In this document: piece by piece, positions 55,479 to 64,000 of the stretch
How the letters are laid out: each line of letters opens with the position of its first letter
Position numbering within the stretch: position 1 is the first letter of the stretch
Source of the DNA: Lactobacillus laiwuensis
Lineage (GTDB): Bacteria; Bacillota; Bacilli; Lactobacillales; Lactobacillaceae
NCBI RefSeq assembly: GCF_019972835.1
Contig: NZ_BPPB01000006.1
Coordinates: 62,001 to 126,000, forward strand
Length of the DNA: 64,000 bases
Direction of reading: 5' to 3'
The notes under the pieces: generated by a model
Database searches by the model: none
The model's input: only the letters and a program-made list of their open reading frames with translations
Told to the model about the DNA's origin: nothing
Made by a program: the position numbers and the translations under genes

Positions 55479-56705
55479 ATGAAATTCTATAAATTATCTC
55501 CTGAAAAAAGGCGAGATTTCTTGCAAAAACAGGGGATCAAACTGGATCAAATTGATTCCCAGGTTTTGCATAACTTGGATTTATTAAGTGAAAATGTAAT
55601 AGGTCAGTTGCGGTTACCTGTCGGTTTAGTACAAGACTTATTAGTCAATGGTCAAAATTACCAAGTACCAATGGTGACTGAAGAAGCTTCGGTAGTTGCC
55701 GCAGCTAATAATGGCGCTGGTATTGTTGCAAAAGCTGGAGGCTTTACCGCAAGCAGTCAACGAGATGGTATTTGGGGTCAGATTGTCATGCAGGTGGCTG
55801 AAAATTTTGAAGTTTCTCATTTGCATAATATGTTGCCTGTTCTGATTAAAAAAACAAATTCCCATTTTGCTAGTCTTGTAAGCCATGGCGGTGGAGTCCG
55901 TAAAATAGAACTTAAACAAATAAATGATTTACTTTATGTGAAAGTATTAGTTGATCCGGCCGAGGCGATGGGCGCTAACAAAGTAAATTCTATTTTAGAA
56001 TTTATGACTGATGAGTTAGAGAATTTTTCTGGCATTAAACAAAAATTATTTGCCATTTTGTCAAATTATCCCAGCCAAGTCACAACGGTCAGAGCAGCTG
56101 TTCCCATTGATTTAATTGGTGGAATAGAAACTGCCAGGAAAATTGTTTTATTAAGTCGAATTGGTCAAGATGATCCAATGAGAGCCGTTACCAATAACAA
56201 AGGGATTATGAACGGAGTTGATGCTGTTTTACTGGCAACGGGAAATGATACTCGCGCAGTGGAGGCAGCTTGCGGTGTTTTTGCAAGTAAAACAGGCACC
56301 TACACCAGTCTAAGTGAATGGCGGCTTGAAAATGAAAAGCTTGTTGGCAAGCTTAGCATTCCCTTGCCAATTGGAACTGTTGGTGGCTCAATCAATTCCA
56401 GAAAAGATGTTAGGCAAAACTACCGTATTTTAGGCGAAAAAATTACTGCAGAACAATTAGCTAATATTATTGCTGCCATTGGTTTAGCTAATAATTTAGC
56501 AGCACTACTGGCAATTTCTACCAAGGGAATACAGGCAGGACACATGAAACTACAGGCCAGAAATATTGTGACAAGTTTAGATGCTACTGCTGCTGAGAAA
56601 AAAGTAGTATTCCAAAAAATCATAAATAACAAAAAATACAGTCAATCTGCAGCCCAGGAATTTTTAAGAGAAATTAGAGAGGAAAATAATGCAAGTCGGA
56701 ATTGA
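55479..56705 (+). CDS. mvaA: Hydroxymethylglutaryl-CoA reductase, class II
   Basis: 408 aa. ENVIGQLRLPVGL, catalytic Glu in TEEASVVAAANNGAG, DAMGANKVN-like AEAMGANKVNSI, and a His-tail region typical of bacterial class II enzymes. Reduces HMG-CoA to mevalonate for isoprenoids, needed for lipid II carrier. It overlaps mvaS by 17 nt. Confidence 0.96.
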   Translation: MKFYKLSPEKRRDFLQKQGIKLDQIDSQVLHNLDLLSENVIGQLRLPVGLVQDLLVNGQNYQVPMVTEEASVVAAANNGAGIVAKAGGFTASSQRDGIWGQIVMQVAENFEVSHLHNMLPVLIKKTNSHFASLVSHGGGVRKIELKQINDLLYVKVLVDPAEAMGANKVNSILEFMTDELENFSGIKQKLFAILSNYPSQVTTVRAAVPIDLIGGIETARKIVLLSRIGQDDPMRAVTNNKGIMNGVDAVLLATGNDTRAVEAACGVFASKTGTYTSLSEWRLENEKLVGKLSIPLPIGTVGGSINSRKDVRQNYRILGEKITAEQLANIIAAIGLANNLAALLAISTKGIQAGHMKLQARNIVTSLDATAAEKKVVFQKIINNKKYSQSAAQEFLREIREENNASRN

Positions 56706-57852
56706 TCAAATTGGTTTTTATACACCAAACAAATATGTCGATATGGTAGATTTGGCGCACGCGCGAAATGAAGATCCTAATAAATTTTTGATTGGTATAG
56801 GTCAAAATAAAATGAGCGTAGCTGATCAGACGCAAGATGCAGTTTCAATGGGAATTAATGCAACGCTTAGATATTTAGATCAAATTGCACGCGAAAAAGT
56901 TGGTTTATTAATCGTTGGAACAGAAAGTAGTGTTGACCAATCTAAATCGGCCTCGCTTTTCATCAAATCAGCTTTGGCATTACCGGCAAATGTCAGAACA
57001 TTTGAAGTAAAAGAAGCATGCTTTGGCATGACTGCAGGCATCATGATTGCTCGGGATTATGTCCGCCTTCATCCCCACCATAGCGCAATTGTAATTGGCT
57101 CTGATATTGCTCGCTATGGCGTTAATACTGGAGGTGAGGTAACACAAGGGGCTGGCAGTATTAGCATGTTAATTAAGTCTGATCCCCAAATTTTGACTAT
57201 CAATAAGGGACACAGCTCGTACAGCGAGGATATTAACGACTTTTGGCGCCCTAATGATTCAGCAGTCGCCGTAGTTGATGGTAAATATTCTAAAAACGTG
57301 TATTTAGACTTTTTTAAACAAACATTTACGGCTTATCGAAAACAAACCGGACTCAAAACTAGCGATTTCACAGCATTACTTTATCATTTGCCTTTTGTAA
57401 AAATGGGATTTAAGGCAAATGAGTGGGCTATTACCGCTCAAGATGAAAAGACTAAAAAACATTTGACAGAGAATTTTACTGCTGCTGCTCGTTATGGCAA
57501 GGAAGTCGGTAATATTTACACTGCTTCTTTATATTTAAGCCTTTTGAGTTTACTGGAAAATGCTAAATTGCCAGCAAATGCAAAAATCGGTTTATTTTCT
57601 TATGGTTCGGGGGCAATGGGTGAGTTCTATTCAGGACAAATTATTGAGGGTTATGAAAAGAATCTACATGCAAATGCAGATCAAACAATGATTAATCGCC
57701 GTCAAAAATTAACTATTCCTGAATATGAACAAATTTTTAATCAGTCTTTAGAATCTCCACAAGATGATATAGAGCTTCAAAGTGACGAACAAACCGGCAA
57801 CTGGTATTTTGCTGGAACCAAAAACCGCATTCGGCAATATTTGCAAAAATAG
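56689..57852 (+). CDS. mvaS: Hydroxymethylglutaryl-CoA synthase
   Basis: 387 aa. Start MQVGIDQIGFYTPNKYVDM, active Cys111 in KEACFGMTAG, Glu79 in GTESSVDQSKS, His in YHLPFVKMG. It makes HMG-CoA from acetoacetyl-CoA and acetyl-CoA. Last gene of the mevalonate operon; ends at a terminator. Confidence 0.97.
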   Translation: MQVGIDQIGFYTPNKYVDMVDLAHARNEDPNKFLIGIGQNKMSVADQTQDAVSMGINATLRYLDQIAREKVGLLIVGTESSVDQSKSASLFIKSALALPANVRTFEVKEACFGMTAGIMIARDYVRLHPHHSAIVIGSDIARYGVNTGGEVTQGAGSISMLIKSDPQILTINKGHSSYSEDINDFWRPNDSAVAVVDGKYSKNVYLDFFKQTFTAYRKQTGLKTSDFTALLYHLPFVKMGFKANEWAITAQDEKTKKHLTENFTAAARYGKEVGNIYTASLYLSLLSLLENAKLPANAKIGLFSYGSGAMGEFYSGQIIEGYEKNLHANADQTMINRRQKLTIPEYEQIFNQSLESPQDDIELQSDEQTGNWYFAGTKNRIRQYLQK

Positions 57853-57855
57853 TTA

Positions 57856-57882
57856 GAAAAAGCTGCCCAACGGCAGCTTTTT
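57856..57882. terminator. Terminator after mvaS
   Basis: AAAAAGCTGCC and GGCAGCTTTTT around a five-base loop. The end coincides with the stop of the convergent small gene. Confidence 0.9.
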
Positions 57883-58166
57883 TAGGTTAGCCTAACTCCA
57901 TTTTGATCAGGCAAAATTTGAATACCATAAACAGCAATTCTCTTTTTTTGGTTATAAATAAATATTGGAATACTGCGACCATGGATATTTTTAACCAAAT
58001 TAACCAGTTTGCCTTTTGTTAGTGGCTTTTTTCCGGGAAAAAGGAGGCATTCATTGCTTGAAATTTTCACTTTTGCCAAAGGAATATTTTTTTGGCCAAT
58101 AGATAAATACAAGCTAGTTTGGTTGCTTAAATCATTGGTTAATTGTAATAAATCTGTTAATCTCAT
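57882..58166 (-). CDS. Small hypothetical protein
   Basis: 94 aa, not recognised, with mixed alpha/beta character (VNLVKNIHGRSIPIFIY, RIAVYGIQILPDQ). No membrane segment. AGGAAT lies 9 nt before the ATG on the minus strand. It occupies the gap between mvaS and the hydrolase. Confidence 0.6.
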   Translation of the reverse strand: MRLTDLLQLTNDLSNQTSLYLSIGQKNIPLAKVKISSNECLLFPGKKPLTKGKLVNLVKNIHGRSIPIFIYNQKKRIAVYGIQILPDQNGVRLT

Positions 58167-58237
58167 TTTTATTATTCCTATACAAATTTAACATGTTATA
58201 CTATAAGATATTATTTTAGTGAGGGTGGCAAAACTAA

Positions 58238-59194
58238 TTGAAAAAATTAAAACATAAAAAGCTGTGGCTTTCATCAATTATTATTATTTTACTAGTATGC
58301 TTATTGTTTACTGGAGCCGGTTACTATTTCTTTAGGGTGGCATGTGTTCCCGGTAAAAAAAGTTTTTTAGGTTCTTCGAGTAATGTGATCAAGAAATCAG
58401 ATCCTCTTTATCGTGAAAAAATTTGGTTTAAAAAGACTGCTAAACAGAAGTGGTATATTGAATCTGCTGACGAAAAGTTTAAATTGGATGCTAATTTTAT
58501 TCCCTATAAAAGTTCTAATAAAACAGCTATTATTTTACCTGGATATATGGATACCAAAGAAGATATGGGAGAATATGACGCCTTGTTTCATCAGTTAGGC
58601 TATAATACTTTAACCCCAGATCCCAGAGCTCAGGGAAAGAGCGAAGGAAAATATATTGGTTATGGTTGGCCGGAAAAAGATGATGTTAAGAAATGGGTTA
58701 CATATTTATTGCAAAAATATGGCCAGAACCAACAAGTAGTGATTTACGGCTTAAGTATGGGTGCGGCAACAGCCATGATGACTAGCGGACTTAAACTGCC
58801 TCATCAAGTTAAGGCGTTTGTAGAAGATTGTGGCTATAGCAACGTCAAGGATGAAATCGAGCACGAAGCAGGAGTTTTGTACAATATGCCTGCTTTTCCA
58901 CGTTTTCCCTTAGTTGAAATACTAAGTGGCATTAATAAGCTAAAAGTTGGCTATTTCATGGGTAATGCCTCTAGTGTTAAACAGTTACATAAAAATCATA
59001 GACCAATGCTGTTTATTCATGGCAGCCGTGATAATTTTGTGCCTACTAGAATGGTCTATCCTAATTATAAGGCTACTAGAGGTCCAAAGGAAATATGGGT
59101 GGCTCCTGGAGCCAAACATGCCAAGTCATTTTCAAAGCATCCAAAAGAATATAAAAGGCGGGTTGCAGCATTTTTAGCCAAATATGTAAAATAA
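58238..59194 (+). CDS. Membrane-anchored alpha/beta hydrolase
   Basis: 318 aa: N-terminal transmembrane segment (about 10-30), then an alpha/beta hydrolase. Nucleophile Ser in GLSMGA, Asp in GSRDNFVPT and His in PGAKHAKS form the triad. The domain would face outside. The substrate is unknown. TTG start, preceded by GAGGGTGG. Confidence 0.85.
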   Translation: MKKLKHKKLWLSSIIIILLVCLLFTGAGYYFFRVACVPGKKSFLGSSSNVIKKSDPLYREKIWFKKTAKQKWYIESADEKFKLDANFIPYKSSNKTAIILPGYMDTKEDMGEYDALFHQLGYNTLTPDPRAQGKSEGKYIGYGWPEKDDVKKWVTYLLQKYGQNQQVVIYGLSMGAATAMMTSGLKLPHQVKAFVEDCGYSNVKDEIEHEAGVLYNMPAFPRFPLVEILSGINKLKVGYFMGNASSVKQLHKNHRPMLFIHGSRDNFVPTRMVYPNYKATRGPKEIWVAPGAKHAKSFSKHPKEYKRRVAAFLAKYVK

Positions 59195-59396
59195 GCCATG
59201 CATTTTGTTTGCTAGCGCTTACATTAATTTGCTATTATAAAAGTGTGGGTAAGGTTAACAAGATTTCTATCTCCATAATATGTTTGTTATCTACTTTTGA
59301 AATAACAATTTTATCGCGAAGTCTTTATAGTTTTATATATTTGTATATGATGATTTTATCTCAAAAGAAAATATTCTCAATTGACACCCGATCCAC

Positions 59397-59430
59397 AAAA
59401 ATAGTTGTCGCTAATTGCGACAACTATTTT
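59397..59430. terminator. Bidirectional terminator between hydrolase and TrmA-type gene
   Basis: AAAATAGTTGTCGC and its perfect complement with a five-base loop. Ends on both strands are T-rich; it probably serves the minus-strand gene at 59440. The 245-bp gap before it shows nothing else. Confidence 0.85.
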
Positions 59431-59439
59431 GCTTTTTAT

Positions 59440-60816
59440 TTATCTTAAAGTTAGTTTAACGACACATTCACACCTTGGAGTCTGTGGCAACATGTCGACG
59501 TTTTCAATCAGTCTGACATTGTATGCTTCACTCAAAAGGACTAAATCTTGAGCGAGGGTAGATGGGTTACAGGAAATGTAAACAAAGGTTTTGGGTTTTA
59601 CCCTCAAAAGGGTTTTGATCAAGCTTTTGGCCAGACCAGTTCGTGGTGGGTCTACAATCAGCGCATCAATTGGAATTCCATTTTGAGCTAGTTCAGGTAA
59701 AACTTTTTCTACACTTCCCTGAATATAATTAGCATTTTTAATATGATTGAGTTCAACGTTATGATTGGCGTCAGCAATTGCTTCAGGAATAGTTTCAATA
59801 CCAATAACTTGTTTGACTTGATCTGCTGCTAAAATTCCCAGCGTTCCCACTCCACTGTAGGCATCAATCAGGGTTTCATCTGCTTTTAAATCCAAAAATT
59901 TTAGTGCCCGTGAATAAAGGGTAATAGTTTGCACTGGATTTAACTGGAAGAATGCTCGCGGTGAAAGTGCAAACTTTTTACCTAAAATTTCATCAGTGAT
60001 TTGGTTTTTACCTGTTAATTTAGTGGTTTTATTGCCCCAGACTTGGGGGTTGCGCCAATCAGTTTCATTTTGAAAAACACTGACTACATTAGGAAGCCTC
60101 ATAATCTCTTTTGCAAGTTGCCCCAGATTTTTAAGACTGTGGCCCACTGTAATTAAGGTTACTTGAATTTCGTGAGTGGCATAAGCCTGACGAACTACTA
60201 TAGTTTTGAGCCCGTCAAAATGACGGTAAGGATCCGCAATTCTAATGTGCAATTTTTCCACTAAACTTTTAATTTTACGTTCGGTGTCTTGGGTTGCCTC
60301 ACTTTGAGTTGGCATTTCAGGCAAATCAAACAGTTCGTGTGAGTTAGGTGCAAAAAGTCCTAAGTTAATTTGGCCATGAGACAGTTCAATTTGATATTGA
60401 GCCTTATTACGATAATGCCATTCTTCTGGAGCCGGAATTGTCTTTTTGACTTTATACTTGCTGTAACCACGGGGATGATATTTTTTAAGGGCCTCAAGAA
60501 CATTGTCCCGTTTGAATTCAAGTTGTTTAGGATAATCTAAATGAGCAAGTTCGAGTCCACCAATTTCTGGATTGACATTAGTGGGGAAAGATACTCTGTC
60601 AGGACTTTTTTCCTTAATGCGGACAAGCTCAGCTTCAATATAACGAGGGTATTCTGTAATAATTTTGGCAACAACTACTTCATTGGGCAGGGCGCCAGGA
60701 ATAAAAATTATTTTTTTGCGGTAATAGCCGATGCCTTCACCATTAATACCCAGTCTTTTAATGGTAATAATAATATCTTTTTCTTTTGGTTGATTTTGAT
60801 TAAATTTCTTGTACAT
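59440..60816 (-). CDS. rlmCD: Second TrmA-family RNA (uracil-5)-methyltransferase
   Basis: 458 aa; TRAM domain (about 1-65), Rossmann MTase with DAYSGVGTLGI, VDPPRTG and catalytic Cys in YISCNPSTL. A paralogue of the gene at 11993-13345; between them they probably make the m5U sites in 23S rRNA, though which does which is unclear. The Fe-S cysteine cluster is missing here too (GGLELAHLDYPKQLEF). Start codon region shows AAGAAAATT, a weak site. Confidence 0.88.
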   Translation of the reverse strand: MYKKFNQNQPKEKDIIITIKRLGINGEGIGYYRKKIIFIPGALPNEVVVAKIITEYPRYIEAELVRIKEKSPDRVSFPTNVNPEIGGLELAHLDYPKQLEFKRDNVLEALKKYHPRGYSKYKVKKTIPAPEEWHYRNKAQYQIELSHGQINLGLFAPNSHELFDLPEMPTQSEATQDTERKIKSLVEKLHIRIADPYRHFDGLKTIVVRQAYATHEIQVTLITVGHSLKNLGQLAKEIMRLPNVVSVFQNETDWRNPQVWGNKTTKLTGKNQITDEILGKKFALSPRAFFQLNPVQTITLYSRALKFLDLKADETLIDAYSGVGTLGILAADQVKQVIGIETIPEAIADANHNVELNHIKNANYIQGSVEKVLPELAQNGIPIDALIVDPPRTGLAKSLIKTLLRVKPKTFVYISCNPSTLAQDLVLLSEAYNVRLIENVDMLPQTPRCECVVKLTLR

Positions 60817-60938
60817 AATTTTCTTTCTACAATAAAATATTAAATGTTAATAATTAATTGTACTCCCAGTAAAAAGTATTTAGCAAGAAAGAGCAAAATT
60901 TGCTAGCATGGAATTAAGCGATAGAAAGGTGATCTTTA

Positions 60939-61754
60939 ATGCCAATTATTACTAAAGTTAGTAGTCAAAAAAGACCTGGCCGTTTTAATATCTTTTTAGA
61001 CGGTAAATATTCTTTTTCGGCTGCTGAACAAACTGTAGCTGAATTCGTGCTCTTAAAAGGGCAGGAACTGTCTGAAGAACAAATTGTGGCCATTAAGCAA
61101 TTTGATGCTGACGCCAAGGCAACAAATATTGCGGCTAATTATTTGAGTTACGAGCCTCGGACTGTTTTTGAAGTTTTGCAATATCTTAATAAACATGGTA
61201 TTGATAATGAATCTGCCCAGGCTGCGGTTAGTCAGATGACAGAAATGGGCTTTTTAGACGATGCCAAGTACGCCCAACTATTGGTCAGGCAAAATTTACG
61301 CATGGGTACCGATGGCCCACTTAGTATCAGCAATAAACTAAAGCAAAAGGGGATTGATCCTGAAATAATTGACAATACTTTAGCCGAAATAGCTGACGAT
61401 AAGTGGCTCGATGCTGGCAAAAGAGTGCTCAAATCAATGAAAAGCAAGGTAGGTAAGTTGTCGCAGCGAGAATTGGAACGCAAAATGACAACTAAGTTGT
61501 TAAACCACGGCTTTTCCGGCACTCTTGCCAGTGCAATAATTGGGCAAATGGATTTTGCTCAAAATGAGGAAGATCAAATCGCAGCGTTAAAAAAGCAAGG
61601 AATCAAAGCTTATAAACGTTTTCGCCGCTTACCTGAAAGCCAAAGACAGAATAAAATACGCAATTACCTGTTTACACATGGTTTTGCCAGCAATGAAATT
61701 GATGCCTTTCTGGCCGGTGAAATTATTCCTTTAGATGAACTAGCTGAATATTAG
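60939..61754 (+). CDS. recX: Recombination regulator RecX
   Basis: 271 aa of tandem three-helix RecX repeats (YLNKHGIDNESAQAAVSQMTEMGFLDDAKYAQLLVRQ). It binds RecA filaments to limit recombination. AAAGGTGATC precedes the ATG. The next gene starts 8 nt later. Confidence 0.93.
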   Translation: MPIITKVSSQKRPGRFNIFLDGKYSFSAAEQTVAEFVLLKGQELSEEQIVAIKQFDADAKATNIAANYLSYEPRTVFEVLQYLNKHGIDNESAQAAVSQMTEMGFLDDAKYAQLLVRQNLRMGTDGPLSISNKLKQKGIDPEIIDNTLAEIADDKWLDAGKRVLKSMKSKVGKLSQRELERKMTTKLLNHGFSGTLASAIIGQMDFAQNEEDQIAALKKQGIKAYKRFRRLPESQRQNKIRNYLFTHGFASNEIDAFLAGEIIPLDELAEY

Positions 61755-61762
61755 GAGATTTT

Positions 61763-62248
61763 ATGAAAAAACTACAAGAAAAAGTAACATTTATTGGTCG
61801 CCCTTTTCCTGACCAATTGATGGACGAACAGAAAACTTTTAATGAAGCAAACATGGAAATGGAGCAAAATCAAGTTTTCCAAAATTTTATTACCAAGAAC
61901 AATTTGAAAAATACTCGCAGCAGTCTAGTAGTTTTTGGACCTGAAAATTTTATGTATTGGTATGGTGTTATTGCACCAAACAATATTAAAGTTCCTCAAG
62001 GTTTAATGAAATTTGTTTTGCCTAAAACTCAAGTAGCTGTTGAAGAAAAAGACAATCAAAATATTTCCTTTTTTAGTCAACCTTTAAATATGATAATTTC
62101 ACAGTTTTTAGCAGCTGTTGCGGATGAAGGCATTAAAATTTACCAAAATCCTGGAGACAGCTTAACTCCCTATGTTTTACAAAACTTGAATTTAGACACA
62201 AAAAAACTGACCCAAGAATTATATCTTGAAGACAGTCTTAAGAATTAG
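61763..62248 (+). CDS. Conserved hypothetical, possible effector-binding-like fold
   Basis: 161 aa. I do not recognise it with certainty; the central part (FMYWYGVIAPNNIKVPQGLMKFVLPKTQVAV) resembles small-molecule-binding GyrI-like domains. No signal or membrane segment. TAGGAG precedes the ATG and it appears cotranscribed with recX. Its stop overlaps the stop of the convergent membrane gene by four bases. Confidence 0.5.
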   Translation: MKKLQEKVTFIGRPFPDQLMDEQKTFNEANMEMEQNQVFQNFITKNNLKNTRSSLVVFGPENFMYWYGVIAPNNIKVPQGLMKFVLPKTQVAVEEKDNQNISFFSQPLNMIISQFLAAVADEGIKIYQNPGDSLTPYVLQNLNLDTKKLTQELYLEDSLKN

Positions 62249-62706
62249 TGTTGTTTGGGATCAATTGACAGGTTGTCATACTCCACATATGCACCAAGAC
62301 AGGTTGACAAGAGCATGATCAGCATCACAATGCCGACAGATTTACCCACAATCTGATCTAGTGTTAAAAATTCTCTAACCACAAAAGTGGCAGCAAAGCA
62401 GAGAATGAAATCCAAAATTACGTTAGCAATTTGCAAAAGGTAACGTCTTCTGATACTGAAAAAACGTAACAATTGCTTTAAAAAGCCATCGTTTATTTCG
62501 ACTGCCAGCAAATCGACCGGTCTTTGAATCGTTGCCTTAATGGCAAACATAATTAAGGCACCGACAGTTGCACCAATAGCAGTGCGAAAAAGATCAGCGG
62601 AATGTAAAACCAGAGCGTCATAACCAATACCAATAATGGTAAGACTGCATAGATAGGGAATTAACAGTAAGAATGTGAAAACAAGTATGACATGACTTTT
62701 TTTCAT
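62245..62706 (-). CDS. Uncharacterised four-segment membrane protein
   Basis: 153 aa with four hydrophobic segments (HVILVFTFLLLIPYLCSL, RTAIGATVGALIMFAI, LQIANVILDFILCFAATFVV, SVGIVMLIMLLSTCLGAYV). No family recognised. The gene is convergent with its neighbour and divergent from the CBS protein. Confidence 0.65.
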   Translation of the reverse strand: MKKSHVILVFTFLLLIPYLCSLTIIGIGYDALVLHSADLFRTAIGATVGALIMFAIKATIQRPVDLLAVEINDGFLKQLLRFFSIRRRYLLQIANVILDFILCFAATFVVREFLTLDQIVGKSVGIVMLIMLLSTCLGAYVEYDNLSIDPKQH

Positions 62707-62755
62707 AGTTTGACCTCATTTCTTACGTGCTATTCTAACATATTGTGTGCGTACA

Positions 62756-62764
62756 TGATATAAT
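62756..62764 (+). promoter_or_regulatory. Extended -10 promoter of the CBS-domain gene
   Basis: TGATATAAT, an extended -10, 41 nt before the start of the CBS-domain gene. No good -35 is seen, as expected for this class. Confidence 0.6.
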
Positions 62765-62805
62765 GTTGGTATTTAATACGTTATTTTAAGAAAGAGAGCA
62801 ATAAA

Positions 62806-63678
62806 ATGGCTAGCGACCCCGACAAGGGGAATTTATTTGAGCGTTTCAAAAATAAATTTTCCCCTACAAACGATGAAGAAACAAGAGAGCACTTAATTAC
62901 AGAAATTGAAGATTTACACAAAGATAAGAAGATTAGTGACAATGAATTTTCAATGTTAAATGCAGTTTTGGATTTTCAGGGACGAATGGTACGTGAAGTG
63001 ATGGTACCCAGAATTGATGCTTTCATGGTTGATTGCCAGGAAAGTTTGCAGGATCATCTCAAAGAAATACTGCGTGAACCATATTCCAGAATACCGGTTT
63101 ATCAACATGATAAGGATAAAATAGTTGGTATTATTCATATTCGCACCGTTTTGCGTAAAGCTTGGGAGAAGGGTTTTGATAAAATTACCTACGATGATGT
63201 CATGAATCCGCCACTTTTTGCACCAGAAACAACTGAACTTAGAGAGTTACTCGTTGAGATGCAGCAAACACAGCAGCAATTAGCTATTTTAACCGATGAA
63301 TATGGTGGAGTAGTCGGAATAGCAACCATTGAGGATATTATCGAAGAGATAGTTGGTAATATTGATGATGAAGTAGATCAAACTGAGGTTTTAGTGCACC
63401 AGCTTGCCCCTAATAAGTATGTCATTTATGGTAAAATGCCTCTTGATGATTTTAACGAGCAATTCGGTACGGATTTGGAAATGGAAGACGTTGATACCAT
63501 TGCCGGCTACATGATCACTAAATTAGGCATAATTCCTGCCAAAGGCGAAAAATTGTCGGTTAAATTAGATAACGGCATGGTTTTAACTACCAGAAGAATG
63601 ATGCGTTCAAGATTGATGACTGTTTTATTAACTATACCTGAAGCAAAACCTAAGAAGAAAGAAGAACAAAATACTTAA
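62806..63678 (+). CDS. CBS-domain CorC/HlyC-type protein
   Basis: 290 aa without membrane segments. Two CBS domains (about 70-185: [45 protein letters not shown]) and a C-terminal CorC_HlyC transporter-associated domain ([30 protein letters not shown]). Relatives modulate magnesium or other ion efflux. The stop overlaps the prfC start. Confidence 0.9.
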   Translation: MASDPDKGNLFERFKNKFSPTNDEETREHLITEIEDLHKDKKISDNEFSMLNAVLDFQGRMVREVMVPRIDAFMVDCQESLQDHLKEILREPYSRIPVYQHDKDKIVGIIHIRTVLRKAWEKGFDKITYDDVMNPPLFAPETTELRELLVEMQQTQQQLAILTDEYGGVVGIATIEDIIEEIVGNIDDEVDQTEVLVHQLAPNKYVIYGKMPLDDFNEQFGTDLEMEDVDTIAGYMITKLGIIPAKGEKLSVKLDNGMVLTTRRMMRSRLMTVLLTIPEAKPKKKEEQNT

Positions 63679-64000
63679 TGAGTAATGAACTGTTAGATAA
63701 GGTAAATAAAAGAAGAACATTTGCTATCATATCGCACCCAGATGCAGGGAAGACTACTATCACGGAGCAAATGCTTCTTTTTGGTGGTGTGATTCGCAGT
63801 GCCGGGACGGTCAAGGCGCGTAAAAGCGACCATTATGCTACCAGTGACTGGATGGAAATTGAAAAGCAACGTGGTATCTCAGTTACCAGCTCCGTCATGC
63901 AATTTGAGTATCAGGGAAAGAGAATCAATATTCTTGATACTCCAGGGCACGAAGACTTTTCCGAAGATACTTATCGCACTTTAATGGCAGTTGACTCAGC
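63678..64000 (+). CDS. prfC: Peptide chain release factor 3, N-terminal part
   Basis: The ATG overlaps the stop of the previous gene (TAATG). The open frame runs to the window edge. Start [27 protein letters not shown] has the G1 loop; [11 protein letters not shown] (G2) and [13 protein letters not shown] (G3) follow. These fit the GTPase RF3, which recycles RF1/RF2 after peptide release. Confidence 0.93.
   Translation, partial: MSNELLDKVNKRRTFAIISHPDAGKTTITEQMLLFGGVIRSAGTVKARKSDHYATSDWMEIEKQRGISVTSSVMQFEYQGKRINILDTPGHEDFSEDTYRTLMAVDS

Noticed and set aside
59209-59448. 79-aa ORF in the gap
   Set aside because: No ribosome site, and the terminator hairpin lies inside it.

Overview
The window reads as chromosome of a low-GC lactic acid bacterium, most likely a Lactobacillus of the acidophilus/delbrueckii type. 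The evidence is AT-rich DNA with AAGGAGG-type ribosome sites, the gatCAB amidotransferase operon, a CamS-type lipoprotein, a D-2-hydroxyacid (lactate-type) dehydrogenase, a T-box leader, a mevalonate pathway cluster (thiolase, HMG-CoA reductase, HMG-CoA synthase) and several PTS permeases. The species cannot be fixed from the sequence alone.

Layout. 1-13.3 kb is housekeeping: the end of an ABC exporter, tRNA-Leu(AAG), a glucosaminidase, pcrA-ligA-camS-gatCAB-dagK, a Bax-inhibitor-like membrane protein (minus strand) and a TrmA-family rRNA methyltransferase. 13.5-35.8 kb is a defence and accessory island. It holds a type III restriction-modification cassette (mod, res) followed by three further genes: a ParB/Srx-like protein, an SNF2-type helicase and a small protein. 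Then come an AbrB-type regulator with an uncharacterised partner, a DUF1722 protein coupled to a pyrimidine-dimer glycosylase, a LytTR/DUF3021 pair, a membrane gene broken by a TAG, a soluble KAP-type NTPase, a complete type I system (hsdM, hsdS, hsdR), an abortive-infection gene split by a TAA, an Mrr-type restriction enzyme and a DinJ-type antitoxin whose toxin gene has decayed.

35.8-64 kb returns to ordinary genome. It contains a YbaK-type deacylase, an RpiR regulator divergent from nanE and a glucose-type PTS, then a 1.3-kb gene-poor stretch with a decayed ORF, a foldable hairpin element and a T-box in front of an amidohydrolase. These are followed by an FMN-binding protein, a D-hydroxyacid dehydrogenase, an unusual operon (GH25-like protein, DEAD-box helicase, cellobiose-type EIIC), tRNA-Arg(CCT), wecB, a GtrA protein and flavodoxin, map, yihY, galU, the mevalonate operon, a second TrmA-family enzyme, recX, a CBS-domain membrane-associated protein and the start of prfC.

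The best candidate for something undescribed is the five-gene operon at 13.57-22.11 kb. A type III RM pair is followed, on one strand and with tight spacing, by a DGNRR-motif ParB-like protein and an SNF2 helicase that overlap each other, plus a small protein; I do not recognise that combination as a named system. Secondary candidates are the AbrB + 234-aa pair as a possible toxin-antitoxin module, and the paired-arm element at 40.37-40.46 kb. At least three island genes (DUF7010-like, Abi, YafQ-like) carry inactivating changes, so the island appears to be partly decaying.
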